Shown: one piece after another, positions 53,644 to 62,923 of the stretch
Numbering within the stretch: the stretch's first letter is position 1
Layout: the number at the start of each line of letters is the position of its first letter
From: F0422 sp003992255
GTDB lineage: Bacteria; Bacillota; Negativicutes; Veillonellales; Veillonellaceae
NCBI RefSeq assembly: GCF_003992255.1
Contig: NZ_RQVA01000006.1
Location: 55,221 to 119,220, forward strand
Length of the DNA stretch: 64,000 nt
Reading direction: 5' to 3'
Position numbers and translations under genes: made by a program
The notes under the pieces: model-generated
Database searches by the model: none
Told to the model about the DNA's origin: nothing
Seen by the model: only the letters and a program-made list of their open reading frames with translations

Positions 53644-54271
53644 CTTTCACCCTCCCAATAATCGTTTCTCCACCTTTTACATGTTGACCTTTTCTTACGC
53701 AAATATCTACATCTAAAGGTACAAACAATTCTGTGCAAGAACCGAACTTAATCATACCATACAAGGTACCTTGTTCTAAGGTATCTCCTAAATCTGTCCA
53801 AGACACAATCCGTCTAGCTAACAATCCCGCAATTTGTGTCACCACAATTTCCATGCGATCGTTTTTAATGCTAATTGTATGTCTTTCATTTTCATAGCCT
53901 ACTGAATCCTTGTAAGCTGGTAAGAACTGACCTTCTGTATATTGACGGAAAGTAATTTCCCCCGCCATAGGTGCACGGTTCACATGCACATCGAATACAG
54001 ATAGGAAAATAGTTACTTTTTTGCATTGTTGATGCAAATAGGTATCTTCAAATACTTCCGTCACTTCCATCACCTTGCCATCCGCTGGGGACACAAGTAT
54101 AGTCGGATCGTGAGGAATACGGCGATTAGGATTCCGGAAAAAATATGTAAAGAATAATGCCAATATAAACGGTATAATTCCTAACCACCATGATACGAAG
54201 TATCCCACTAGGCCTGCTACCAACAAGCACACACCTATTAAGGGATATCCTTCTTTTACAATAAAACCCAT
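53636..54271 (-). CDS. psd: phosphatidylserine decarboxylase proenzyme (short type)
   Basis: Converts phosphatidylserine to phosphatidylethanolamine. The 211-residue protein from the ATG at 54271 (GAGAGG 8 nt upstream) has two N-terminal hydrophobic segments (about 8-45), RNPNRRIP, VSPADGKVMEV, FLSVFDVHVNRAP and the self-cleavage site KFGSCTELF where the Ser becomes the pyruvoyl group. The short length and FGS site mark the archaeal-type/Psd-II-like form. PE is typical of diderm envelopes. Confidence 0.93.
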   Translation of the reverse strand: MGFIVKEGYPLIGVCLLVAGLVGYFVSWWLGIIPFILALFFTYFFRNPNRRIPHDPTILVSPADGKVMEVTEVFEDTYLHQQCKKVTIFLSVFDVHVNRAPMAGEITFRQYTEGQFLPAYKDSVGYENERHTISIKNDRMEIVVTQIAGLLARRIVSWTDLGDTLEQGTLYGMIKFGSCTELFVPLDVDICVRKGQHVKGGETIIGRVKDE

Positions 54272-54324
54272 ACTAAAACCTCTCTGATGCTTTGCCTCTA
54301 TCATACTATTGTATAATAAGGCAT

Positions 54325-55053
54325 CTATTGTTTATGCCGCCAAACAGCCCACATAAACTTTGGTAATGCTAACATACGAATGATACGCTTTGGTTGTAAT
54401 AGTAGGCGATATAACCACTCTAGCCGATTGCGTTGCATCCATAGAGGCGCACGTTTCAACATGCCCGCCATCACATCGAATGAACCACCCACACCCATGG
54501 CTACAACGCCATCTAGATGAGCGAGTCGATCTCGAATCCAGAATTCTTGCTTAGGTACCCCAAAGGCAACAAACACGAGTTGAGCTCCACTGCGTTCTAT
54601 ATCCTTAAGAATTTCTACTTCCTCTTCCTCAGTAAAATATCCAGAATGATATCCTACCACTGGCAAGTCGCCTAATTCTGCTGTAGCATTCTCCAATGCC
54701 TGTTTCACAACACCTTCTGCACCGCCTAAACAATATACCTTAATATGATTATCTTTAGCGGCTTGCAATAGATGGTGTAGTAAATCACATCCTGTCACTC
54801 GTTCAGGAAAGGATTTACCTTGTTGCTCTGCAGCCCATAGCACACCTGCTCCATCGGGAACTACGAGGTCAGCTTTTTGCAGAACCTCTAACAATTTTTT
54901 ATTTTCTTGAGCCATCATGACCATCTCTGCATTTGCTGTAGCTACCATATGTAAGCCCGGTGTTCCCACTAATGTGACCACCTTTTGTACGGCTTCCGTC
55001 ATTGTTACCACATCAATCGGCACGGACAGCACATGTATTTGATTCTGCACCAT
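54325..55053 (-). CDS. WecG/TagA/CpsF family glycosyltransferase
   Basis: A 242-residue GT26 enzyme with VATANAEMVMMAQENK, VVPDGAGVLWAAEQQG, RVTGCDLLHHLL, VYCLGGAEGVVKQALE and FVAFGVPKQEFWI, all family motifs. Relatives transfer ManNAc (TagA) or ManNAcA (WecG) to undecaprenyl-linked sugars. Basic and aromatic residues at the C-terminus (RNRLEWLYRLLLQPKR) fit membrane attachment. First in the operon with psd, pssA and GT2 (53-bp gap). Confidence 0.9.
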   Translation of the reverse strand: MVQNQIHVLSVPIDVVTMTEAVQKVVTLVGTPGLHMVATANAEMVMMAQENKKLLEVLQKADLVVPDGAGVLWAAEQQGKSFPERVTGCDLLHHLLQAAKDNHIKVYCLGGAEGVVKQALENATAELGDLPVVGYHSGYFTEEEEVEILKDIERSGAQLVFVAFGVPKQEFWIRDRLAHLDGVVAMGVGGSFDVMAGMLKRAPLWMQRNRLEWLYRLLLQPKRIIRMLALPKFMWAVWRHKQ

Positions 55054-55153
55054 TCACCTCATCCACTCTAGTACGTAAACAAGAAGGACAGGACATACGA
55101 AAATAGTAAGACTATCTTCATAGACCTATCCTTCTGGTAGGTAATTTTCCTAA

Positions 55154-55342
55154 TTATTTCTTTTCGCAGCGCATAACGCCAGCTTCCATATAGTTGTCAG
55201 CTTTCATATCTACAAAAATAACTTTTACCGCTTCAGCAGGTACTTTTACAGTTTCTACTGTTGCTTTAGTAATTGCTTCACCAAGAGCTTTCTTTTGTTC
55301 GAAAGTACGACCTTCAACTAATTCTACATGAATAATAGGCAT
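55154..55342 (-). CDS. 4-oxalocrotonate tautomerase family protein
   Basis: A 62-residue protein beginning MPIIHVELVEGRTFEQKK, so Pro1 is the catalytic base once Met is removed, with Arg11 conserved. Positions of Arg39 and Phe50 of classical 4-OT are Lys and Tyr, so the true substrate probably is not oxalocrotonate. Stand-alone gene with AGGAGG-like site; function unknown, as for most Firmicute homologues. Confidence 0.88.
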   Translation of the reverse strand: MPIIHVELVEGRTFEQKKALGEAITKATVETVKVPAEAVKVIFVDMKADNYMEAGVMRCEKK

Positions 55343-55436
55343 GAGTTATTCCTCCCTTACCACTACGAATCTCTAGCACTGTGCTAAAGATAGAATCTTA
55401 CCTTATTGTATCATAATTTGGCCTGGATAAACAACT

Positions 55437-57473
55437 TTAGCTATACAAAATACGCATATATTGAGAACCAAATCTTGCTTCCATTTGATGTCGAAGGGTA
55501 GCCTGGACCTCTACAAATCCCTTCTCACGCAAATAGGTATTCGCATCTTCTCTAGCTTCTACGAGAATAGGTATATCCTTAATGATATTAGCCACCTTTA
55601 AATCAGGTAATCCCGACTGCGATAATCCGAATAACTCTCCAGTGCCTCGTAACAACAAATCTTGTTCCGCCAATTCAAATCCATCTTGTGTTTGTTCCAT
55701 CAGTGATAGCCTCGTTTTGCTATCTGGATTTTTACTATCGCTGATCAATATGCAATAGGCTTGTGCGGACCCACGTCCTACACGCCCCCGCAGTTGGTGC
55801 AACTGTGAAAGTCCAAATCGCTCCGCATCATGAATGCACATAATCGTTGCATTGGGTACGTTCACGCCCACTTCAATGACTGTGGTAGATACCAATAAAT
55901 GAATCTCTCGGCGATTAAACGCATCCATTACTTCTTCTTTTTCTTTCGGTCGCATTCGACCATGTACCATACCTACACGATAGTGCGGTTCAAAGTATTC
56001 CTTATACTCATAGGCAATCTGCTCTGCTGCATGAAGATCCATCTTTTCTGATTCTTCTACTAACGGACAGACAGCATACACTTGCCGCCCCTCTTTCATT
56101 TCTTTTTCAAAAAAATGTAATAAGCGTTCCTTATACGATGTATCCACTGCATAGGTTTTTACCGGTTTACGACCTGGTGGCATCTCTTTAATCAAAGATA
56201 CCTCTAAATCTCCATAGATAGATAAAGTCATCGTTCTTGGTATAGGCGTAGCTGTCATAATGAGTACATGAGGATGATCTCCTTTTCGTTGTAACTTCGC
56301 CCGTTGCTCTACTCCAAATCGGTGTTGTTCATCCACCACGATGAGTCCTAATCTATGAAACTCTACTCCTTCTTGGATTAAGGCATGTGTTCCTACTACG
56401 ATATCTATATCACCCTTTTGCAGTGCCTCATATACATCTTGCTTCGCTTTGGTAGAGCCTGTTAACAGGGCCATTCGTATCGGTGCATCACCAAACAATT
56501 CTTGAAAGCTTTCAAAATGTTGGGAGGCTAAAATTTCTGTAGGTGCCATAATAGCCCCTTGAAATCCATTTTCTACAGCCTTTGCTAGGGCTAATGCAGC
56601 CACTACGGTTTTTCCTGACCCCACATCGCCCTGTACCAGACGTTGCATGGCCTTTGGCTCTTCCATATCGCTAGCAATGTCTGCAAAGGCTTTCTTTTGA
56701 TCTTCCGTTAATTCAAATGGTAGACTCGAACGAATGCGTTCCACTAACGAGCCATTCCCATCCATTGCATGTCCACCTTGTACCTGTTCATGAGCCCGTA
56801 ATAGGAGTAATCCCATTTGCATTATCCACAACTCTTCATAGGCCAATTGTTTTCGTGCCTCTTGATGGCGTTCCCAAGAGGTAGGAAAATGCATTTCCTT
56901 AAATGCATCGTATCGGCTCATAGTGCATCGATGTCTCTGCACCTCTATAGGCAAAACATCCTCTAACTCTTGATGATGGTCAAACCAATTCTTAATGGCC
57001 ATACGAATGCTCCATTGCTTCATTCCCTCTGTCAATCCATACACAGGAACAATCCCTCTATCTATAGTTTGTCCTTCTTCCAGTATCTCTATTTGGGGGG
57101 AGTTCATTTGCAAATTACCATAGGCATGCTCTAACTTTCCATACGCATAGATCTGTTGTCCAGACTTGTAAAAATTCTTTTTATAGGCTTGATTGAAAAA
57201 TACTAAATTTATTTGCCGAATACCATCCCCTACAGTAACCGTTAAAATATGCATTCTAGGGCGAGGGCGCTTTTCGCTGACCCGTACCACACGCCCTGTA
57301 GTTCCTGCAGTTTCACCTACTGGCACTTCATGAACAGAATACACTTGCCTTCTATCCTCAAAGGTGCGCGGAAAATAGTGTAACAATCCTGTTACACTGG
57401 TGATGCCTAGTTTATGTAATTGTTTCACCCGTTGTGGCCCTACTCCTTTGATGGATTGCAATTGTTCGTTCAT
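55437..57473 (-). CDS. recG: ATP-dependent DNA helicase RecG
   Basis: Reverses stalled forks and processes recombination branches. The 678-residue protein has the N-terminal wedge OB fold (about 50-150), Walker A GDVGSGKT, DEQH box (VVDEQHRFGV), TATPIPRT, and the RecG C-terminal motifs LVSTTVIEVGVNVPNA, QLHQLRGRVGRG and the TRG segment GTGELFGLSQSGLPDLKVA. Confidence 0.96.
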   Translation of the reverse strand: MNEQLQSIKGVGPQRVKQLHKLGITSVTGLLHYFPRTFEDRRQVYSVHEVPVGETAGTTGRVVRVSEKRPRPRMHILTVTVGDGIRQINLVFFNQAYKKNFYKSGQQIYAYGKLEHAYGNLQMNSPQIEILEEGQTIDRGIVPVYGLTEGMKQWSIRMAIKNWFDHHQELEDVLPIEVQRHRCTMSRYDAFKEMHFPTSWERHQEARKQLAYEELWIMQMGLLLLRAHEQVQGGHAMDGNGSLVERIRSSLPFELTEDQKKAFADIASDMEEPKAMQRLVQGDVGSGKTVVAALALAKAVENGFQGAIMAPTEILASQHFESFQELFGDAPIRMALLTGSTKAKQDVYEALQKGDIDIVVGTHALIQEGVEFHRLGLIVVDEQHRFGVEQRAKLQRKGDHPHVLIMTATPIPRTMTLSIYGDLEVSLIKEMPPGRKPVKTYAVDTSYKERLLHFFEKEMKEGRQVYAVCPLVEESEKMDLHAAEQIAYEYKEYFEPHYRVGMVHGRMRPKEKEEVMDAFNRREIHLLVSTTVIEVGVNVPNATIMCIHDAERFGLSQLHQLRGRVGRGSAQAYCILISDSKNPDSKTRLSLMEQTQDGFELAEQDLLLRGTGELFGLSQSGLPDLKVANIIKDIPILVEAREDANTYLREKGFVEVQATLRHQMEARFGSQYMRILYS

Positions 57474-57687
57474 GTTCTATCTATACTCTTTCTAGTTACA
57501 CCACTTTTGTGAAAGTGTAGCGTACTATATTCTCTATCAATGATTACTACAGTTTCAAACATGGCAAAATTACCACGGTCTAGTAGCTCTGCTATATAAC
57601 TACTAGAGAATACGTATACCGTAGCTAACAGATCGTATTATGCATTATATTATACCATAGTGCCTGTCATGAAAGTGAACTAAAATC
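57474..57687. other. recG upstream region to the IS
   Basis: About 214 bp of AT-rich sequence without a gene. A TATTATA run near 57650 may hold the recG promoter, but I see no convincing pair of hexamers. The insertion sequence starts at 57688. Confidence 0.4.
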
Positions 57688-57808
57688 GGGTTATAGGACA
57701 AAATGAGTTGGTAGACTAATCCCAATCTTTTGTCAAAGATATATCATAATTATGTAAATCACTCCATACAATTGCATCTCCCCAGATAGGGATTTCTTCC
57801 TCTAGAGT

Positions 57809-58841
57809 TTATCTTTCTGACATCTCTTTATATATCTTAGCTATACTTTTATCGGTTGGCATCACCTTAAGAATCTCATCATATGGAAGTGGGTGTGGAG
57901 AATGCATATAACACCACCAAAAAACAGCTTTTATCCTACGCTCAATAGATAATCCTCTATGGTCTCGTAACATAGCCCTTAATTGCGCATTAATGCCCCC
58001 TTCTATCCTGTTATTCGTAGCCGGTAACGCTCTTTCATTAGCTAATGTATCTTTAAGGTAGGTAAACAATATATCCTTCTTCACTAACTGCCAAAGAGAT
58101 CGTTCTGCTTTTACCAACCTCTCATGTTTAGGGCGTAATGTGCCATATTCGTCTCGCGTCATTTCACTTAAAAATGTCTTATGCTTGTTAGACCAGAGCT
58201 GCAATCGTTCTTCCCATGCTTTAATTTCTTCATCTGTATGTATAGCCAATAGATCTTTTGCTAGTACATATAACTCTATTCCAGCCAATGTTTTTTGGCC
58301 TAGATGTCGTATATCTCTTGACTTGGCAATACACATGGTATAAGCACCTTTGGATTTTAGTTGTTTTCCAGATTTCCTTACAAGCCTTTTTGAAGCCAGT
58401 ACCACCATCAGTAACGACTATATTGGGCGAAGCAATCCGTTGCAATAAAGCCTCCCATGCTGCTGTATGCTCGTATCTACATACATACCAACCCAATACA
58501 TGTGTCTCATCACAACATATTAATACACATGCTTTCCTCCCTAAATAAATGCCATCAACAAATACTATATCCTTATGCTCCTCTATCTTAGGCGGCATAG
58601 GCCATATCTCCCAAAATTGAGCTGTATTTCGTCTAAATGTACGACTACTTACAGACATTTCATCTTGGGTTTTACCACTTAACAACCATTGAATAAATTG
58701 ATGAAAATACTTTGTGGTACGATTAATTGCATTTGTAAAAACCGTCTTACATTCGGGGCACTGCCATCTTTGAGTTCCTTTTCTTGTTTTTCCGTATTTA
58801 TGGCAAGGAAATCCACAATTTATGCATTTTATTTGATTCAT
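57809..58841 (-). pseudogene. frameshifted IS1249-like transposase
   Basis: The first part (58841 to about 58297) has an N-terminal zinc ribbon (CINCGFPCHKYG, CPECKTVF), then FVDGIYLGRK (first Asp), VVTDGGTGF (second Asp) and RCLYHVYCQVKRY. The second part, in another frame from about 58290 to 57809, continues KTLAGIELYVLAKDLLAIHT and ends with ATNNRIEGGINAQLRAMLRD (catalytic Glu) and WWCYMHSPHP. The frames join at a run of six A residues (T6 at 58291-58296); removing one A restores a single protein of about 343 residues. Either it is inactive or it uses slippage on the A tract. The ORFs overlapping this join in the wrong frame are shadows. Confidence 0.82.
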
Positions 58842-58924
58842 TATTCAATTCTCCTAACTATCTACTATTGTAAGAAAATTAAATATCATCCAGTACAGTA
58901 ATTGCAAGGGGTATCAGACGTTTT

Positions 58925-58943
58925 ACCAACTCATTTTGTCCTA
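58925..58943. repeat. internal copy of the IS right terminal repeat
   Basis: ACCAACTCATTTTGTCCTA is identical to 59014-59032, 89 bp inside the right end, giving the element two alternative right ends. Confidence 0.75.
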
Positions 58944-58977
58944 CCTCAAAGTTTTTTTAAACAACTTTAAAATTCAA

Positions 58978-59003
58978 TGAGCCTAGTATTTAACTAGGCT
59001 CAT
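58978..59003. other. perfect hairpin between the two right-end IS repeats
   Basis: ATGAGCCTAGT and ACTAGGCTCAT form an 11-bp stem with a 4-nt loop. No T tract. It may block read-through into the transposase, or be the remnant of another terminator into which the IS inserted. Confidence 0.5.
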
Positions 59004-59188
59004 CACTATTATAACCAACTCATTTTGTCCTATAACCCCCAAAATCCATAAAATGGCGCAAAAAAGAAGGACACTTTTTTGAAGAGTCACGTGTGTTAGG
59101 CGTTGTATCAAAGTGTCCTTCTTATATTTAATTATATTTAAATTATACATCTTGTGTAAAATAAACGCAAGTTGTTTTTCAATAAAAT

Positions 59189-59216
59189 TTGACAGATTTT
59201 ACAATTTTAGTATATA
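59189..59216 (+). promoter_or_regulatory. promoter of rpmB
   Basis: TTGACA (59189-59194), 16 bp, TATATA (59211-59216); a second TATAAT at 59230-59235 may also serve. The leader to the ATG is about 100-115 nt. Confidence 0.65.
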
Positions 59217-59333
59217 GTTAATAGGCTAGTATAATATTGCCTGAAAAGGGAGAAATGCACTTGCATTGCCTAGCCTTTTTATGATAAAATACATATGTTA
59301 TATTAGTAGTAAACACTTTGGAGGTGGAAACAA

Positions 59334-59522
59334 ATGGCAAACCTTTGCGAAGTATGTGGTAAATCCACTACTACGGGTATGAATGTTTCTCATTCCCATA
59401 TCCGTTCCAAACGAACTTGGAAACCAAACATCCAAAGAGTACGAGCAATTGTAGACGGCGAAACTAAACGAGTTAACGTTTGCACACGCTGCCTTCGTTC
59501 TGATAAAATTACACGCGCGTAA
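59334..59522 (+). CDS. rpmB: 50S ribosomal protein L28
   Basis: A 62-residue protein with MANLCEVCGKSTTTGMNVSH, SKRTWKPNIQRVRA and VCTRCLRSDKITRA. The two CxxC pairs (CEVC, CTRC) are retained, the zinc-binding form. GGAGGTGG stands before the ATG. It stands alone, as in many Firmicutes. Confidence 0.97.
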   Translation: MANLCEVCGKSTTTGMNVSHSHIRSKRTWKPNIQRVRAIVDGETKRVNVCTRCLRSDKITRA

Positions 59523-59544
59523 GATTTTGAAGGTACATGTACTC

Positions 59545-59598
59545 AAAAAAGAGGCTATCAGTCAGGAAGAATATTCTTCAGTACTGATAGCCTCTTTT
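59545..59598. terminator. bidirectional terminator rpmB / deoB
   Basis: AAAAGAGGCTATCAGT and ACTGATAGCCTCTTTT form a 16-bp perfect stem with an inner GAAGAATATTCTTC hairpin. T runs on both strands suit both convergent genes. Confidence 0.9.
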
Positions 59599-59605
59599 GC
59601 TATGT

Positions 59606-60832
59606 CTAGTTTCCTAATGCATGTAAGAAACTTTCCCCTACAAATGGTTCTGTTACACCAAAGTTGTCCAATATAGTTTGTCCAATATCGGCAAAGCTAC
59701 GTCTATCCCCTAGCTCAATGGGCCCTGTGAAAGATGGTGAGTATGCTAAGATTGGCACTAGCTCTCGTGTATGGTCCGTACCTTTCCAAGTCGGATCATT
59801 ACCATGGTCTGCCGTAATGAGTAGTAAATCATCTTTGGTCAATAGTTCCAGTAATCCTCCTAGTTGATAGTCAAACATTTCTAACTCACGACCATAGCCT
59901 TGTACATCTCGACGATGTCCATACAAACTATCGAACTCTACTAAGTTCACCATTAGATAGCCATGGATAAAAGTACCTTCTGACATAGCATCAGATGCAC
60001 TATCCATACGATGTGTACCATTCGTACTGTGCCCCAACAAGGCAGCCACTAGGTTCATGCCATGGGAATTGGACTTCGTCGGATAGGATTGATTTAATCC
60101 AATATGAGCGTAAATATCACCTATCTTCCCTACTCCAATGGTCGGTACCTTCGCATCTTGTAAGGCTTGCAATACAAATCGCCCTTCTGGTAATCGACTA
60201 TAGTCATGACGGTTTGAGGTGCGCACAAAATGACCTGGCTCTCCCACAAATGGACGAGCAATGATACGGCCTACATAATAATCTCCTACACATACACGGT
60301 CTCGCGTGATTTGGCACATCTTATATAAGTCATCTAAGGGAATGATTCTTTCATGGGCAGCAATTTGGAACACCGAATCGGCAGAGGTATACACAATAGG
60401 TTTCCCTGTTCTCATATGCTCTTCCCCAAGACGTTCAATAATCTCGGTCCCTGAGGCTGCTTCATTGCCTAGAAATTCATAACCAGTTTCTTTCGTGAAA
60501 GTATCCATCAAATCCTTTGGAAATCCGTCATAAAACGTTGGAAAAGGAACTTTCACAGGATGCCCCATCATCTCCCAATGACCACTGGTGGTATCTTTTC
60601 CTGTACTTTGTTCATGCATACGACCAAAGGCGCCCACCACTGTATCTTGTTGAGGTGTGATATCTGCAATCTTACCGATGCCTAATTTTCGTAAATTGGG
60701 AATTTGTAAAGGACCTACTTCCTCTTCAATATGCCCCAATGTATTAGCACCCATATCTCCAAAACGTTCTGCATCTGGACTGTGACCAATCCCTACACTA
60801 TCTGTGACAATCGTAATAATTCGTTTAAACAT
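59606..60832 (-). CDS. deoB: phosphopentomutase
   Basis: Interconverts (deoxy)ribose 1- and 5-phosphate in nucleoside salvage. A 408-residue alkaline phosphatase-superfamily protein with MFKRIITIVTDSVGIGHSPDA (metal site; quoted to 20 as FKRIITIVTDSVGIGHSPDA), GKDTTSGHWEMMG (Thr that is phosphorylated), SADSVFQIAAHE, and LLITADHGNDPTWKGTDHTRE holding the second-metal ligands (core ITADHGNDPTWKGTDHTRE). It stands alone; deoC or phosphorylase genes are not adjacent. Confidence 0.96.
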   Translation of the reverse strand: MFKRIITIVTDSVGIGHSPDAERFGDMGANTLGHIEEEVGPLQIPNLRKLGIGKIADITPQQDTVVGAFGRMHEQSTGKDTTSGHWEMMGHPVKVPFPTFYDGFPKDLMDTFTKETGYEFLGNEAASGTEIIERLGEEHMRTGKPIVYTSADSVFQIAAHERIIPLDDLYKMCQITRDRVCVGDYYVGRIIARPFVGEPGHFVRTSNRHDYSRLPEGRFVLQALQDAKVPTIGVGKIGDIYAHIGLNQSYPTKSNSHGMNLVAALLGHSTNGTHRMDSASDAMSEGTFIHGYLMVNLVEFDSLYGHRRDVQGYGRELEMFDYQLGGLLELLTKDDLLLITADHGNDPTWKGTDHTRELVPILAYSPSFTGPIELGDRRSFADIGQTILDNFGVTEPFVGESFLHALGN

Positions 60833-60860
60833 AGAGACCTCCTCTCTATTACTCTATCGT

Positions 60861-60896
60861 AAAAAGCCTATGCCTAGGAATACTGTTCCTAGGCAT
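60861..60896 (-). terminator. terminator of the Nudix unit
   Basis: ATGCCTAGGAA and TTCCTAGGCAT form an 11-bp perfect stem with a 5-nt loop; AGGCTTTTT follows on the minus strand. Confidence 0.85.
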
Positions 60897-60903
60897 TCTT
60901 TAA

Positions 60904-61428
60904 CTATTTTATATATGGCATTGCTAATAACAAAGCAGATAAGGTTTTACTATCTTTGATTGTTTCTTCCTTAATGCATTGTAACAATTCATCGAAAGCA
61001 TATCGCTCTACTTCCACATATTCATCTTCATCCCAATGGATTTCTCCTTTTGAAAGTCCTTTTGCCACATATAAATGGATGACTTCATTGCAAAATCCAG
61101 GAGACGTAGCAATAGTGCCAAGACTAATCCATTCTGAAGCAATAATACCGGTTTCTTCCTCTAGCTCACGTTTTGCGCATACTAAAGGATCTTCACCAAC
61201 ATCTAGTTTGCCCGCTGGGATTTCTAATAAATAATCATTCAAAGCATAGCGGAACTGTTTTTCCATAATGATGCGATTGTCCTCATCAATGGCTACCACA
61301 GCACTCGCACCTGGATGATGAACCACCTCACGCCAGGCTTCCTTGCCATTCACATCGGCAATGTCGTATGTTACTTTTATTAATTTACCATCGAATTTCA
61401 TTTCTGATGAAAGTTTACGTTCTTGCAT
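60904..61428 (-). CDS. ADP-ribose pyrophosphatase (Nudix hydrolase)
   Basis: A 174-residue NudF/YqkG-like protein. The Nudix box GX5EX7REUXEEXGU is complete (G-KLDVG-E-DPLVCAK-REL-EEETGI), preceded by the AGKLD/IPAGK turn and followed by SPGFCNEVIHLYVAKGL, the ADP-ribose type downstream motif. It is 9 bp after the SWIM gene and may be co-transcribed with it. Confidence 0.9.
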   Translation of the reverse strand: MQERKLSSEMKFDGKLIKVTYDIADVNGKEAWREVVHHPGASAVVAIDEDNRIIMEKQFRYALNDYLLEIPAGKLDVGEDPLVCAKRELEEETGIIASEWISLGTIATSPGFCNEVIHLYVAKGLSKGEIHWDEDEYVEVERYAFDELLQCIKEETIKDSKTLSALLLAMPYIK

Positions 61429-61437
61429 GCTTCCTCC

Positions 61438-62277
61438 TTAATTTATAATAATAGGTTCTGTATCACTAGTAAAAGAAATAGTCCCTCGTCTCGCCCATCT
61501 TACACTCATATGCCATAAGACATCCTTATCTATCGCTGCTACATATGTATTTACATAATATTGCTTGGTAAAATGTGTCTTAAGCTCTTTAACCAGTTCC
61601 TGTAATTCTAACAATAATGCAAATTCATGTTTGCAATGTCCATCACAATAACAGCCACATGAAATATCTTCTATCATTTCATTTTGATATATAAATTCTA
61701 TTTCATAACATTCTGATCCTTGAACAATCGCATATCCATATATATCATCTAAACATATATATACTACACGTTGATCTTTATAGTATTGAATTCCTCGTTC
61801 CAATCGTTCTCTTTGAATAGGAAATTGAGATAGATCATCTAAAGGAAATGGAGATGGAGTATATGTAGAAATAAAAGGTTCTTCCCCTTGAGGCGCAAAA
61901 AACCATTTACTGATTTTTTCCTTTCCTATACAATTGCGACTAAAAGAGAGTAAAAACCGATTAGAAATACTAAGATCACCATGCAATTGAGTATCTACTT
62001 TAGTAATCACACGTTCATATTTAGATGGACGAACCTTAAATTCATGTCTCACATCTACCACAATCCCCAATGTATCTTTCATCTTTCCAGATACATATAC
62101 ATGATCACCTTCATGTAAAACAATATTTTCACATAAGTATAGGTAAGCATCTTTTTTATGAGTAAAATACACTTGAACTAAAGTAAGATTTTTATGATTT
62201 ACTAAAGATTTAGATTGTTGCAGTTCATTTGTGTCGTTTGTAACAATGTCATTAATTTCTATATCCTTTGAGTCCAT
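61438..62277 (-). CDS. SWIM zinc-finger protein of unknown function
   Basis: A 279-residue protein. At about 205-235 it has DISCGCYCDGHCKHEFALLL, a CxCxnCxH SWIM-type zinc finger. The N-terminal part (about 25-110) is beta-rich with YVSGKMKDTLGIVVDV, perhaps an OB- or SH3-like fold. SWIM fingers occur in SNF2 helicase and transposase-linked proteins, but no helicase or nuclease domain is here. Base composition is more AT-rich than that of the neighbours. Function unknown. Confidence 0.65.
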   Translation of the reverse strand: MDSKDIEINDIVTNDTNELQQSKSLVNHKNLTLVQVYFTHKKDAYLYLCENIVLHEGDHVYVSGKMKDTLGIVVDVRHEFKVRPSKYERVITKVDTQLHGDLSISNRFLLSFSRNCIGKEKISKWFFAPQGEEPFISTYTPSPFPLDDLSQFPIQRERLERGIQYYKDQRVVYICLDDIYGYAIVQGSECYEIEFIYQNEMIEDISCGCYCDGHCKHEFALLLELQELVKELKTHFTKQYYVNTYVAAIDKDVLWHMSVRWARRGTISFTSDTEPIIIN

Positions 62278-62489
62278 AGCGTATCCTTTCTTAAGAATTT
62301 ACTTATCACATTCATTAAGTACAAGATAGTAATAATTTAAATTCACCTTTACAGAAAATAAGTCAATACAAAAAGTATCAAAATTATACCTCTTTATATG
62401 AAATTAAAGAAGCACTTATTTTCTAATTTACTATATTATATCATATTACCTTAGTTTTAAATTAATATAATAAAACATTTGTTAGATAA

Positions 62490-62525
62490 AAAGCTATACT
62501 CGAAATAATACTTTAAGTATAGCTT
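62490..62525 (-). terminator. terminator after the small orphan gene
   Basis: AAGCTATACT and AGTATAGCTT form a 10-bp stem with a 15-nt loop, then TTTTTATC on the minus strand. Confidence 0.8.
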
Positions 62526-62564
62526 ATGATTAGTTTTATATATTAAGTTTATCTCGATACCATA

Positions 62565-62750
62565 CTATTTACTAAAGAACTCATTCAATAAGGTTACATC
62601 ATCTCTATCCATATATCTATGATATAGAGTTTCTAATACTTCTTTATTAGTTTCTCCTGTTTCGATACTAACAAAAGCTTCCACAAATGAAGGATAGTCT
62701 GTATTCATCATTTCTTGTATTTGTTGTTTAAAAATATCGATATTAGTCAT
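62565..62750 (-). CDS. small acidic protein of unknown function
   Basis: A 61-residue protein with AGGAGA about 9 nt before the ATG and a terminator after the stop, so it is probably real. The sequence TNIDIFKQQIQEMMNTDYPS and the end DRDDVTLLNEFFSK are helical and acidic. No family recognised. It lies in an AT-rich stretch together with the SWIM gene. Confidence 0.6.
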   Translation of the reverse strand: MTNIDIFKQQIQEMMNTDYPSFVEAFVSIETGETNKEVLETLYHRYMDRDDVTLLNEFFSK

Positions 62751-62923
62751 AACAACTTCTCCTATAATATAATAAATCTACTCATTGTTTTACATTTACA
62801 GCTAATTCGATCAGATTATATCATAATAGACTAAGTAGAAACTAGATAGTTAAAACAAAATAGCTATAAAAGATTAGATTACGTCATCATTATAATTGCT
62901 TTTCTGATGTAGCTTTATCATTT

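Larger units (their letters stand above)
57688..59038 (-). mobile_element. insertion sequence with MULE/IS256-like (IS1249 type) transposase
   Basis: A 1.35-kb element bounded by perfect inverted repeats of 25 bp: 57688-57712 begins GGGTTATAGGACAAAATGAG, and 59014-59038 is its exact complement. AAAATC occurs just outside on both sides (57682-57687 and 59041-59046), a possible target duplication. The interior holds one transposase on the minus strand, broken by a frameshift. A second copy of 19 bp of the right repeat (58925-58943) lies inside the right end. Confidence 0.82.

Noticed and set aside
55095..55145. Terminator after the tautomerase gene
   Set aside because: ACCTA/TAGGT and neighbouring short repeats can pair, but stems are short and no T tract follows on the minus strand.
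57809..58408. Independent 199-residue gene starting at 58408
   Set aside because: Residues before the A6 junction do not match the transposase and overlap its first half in another frame; only the part after the junction is real.
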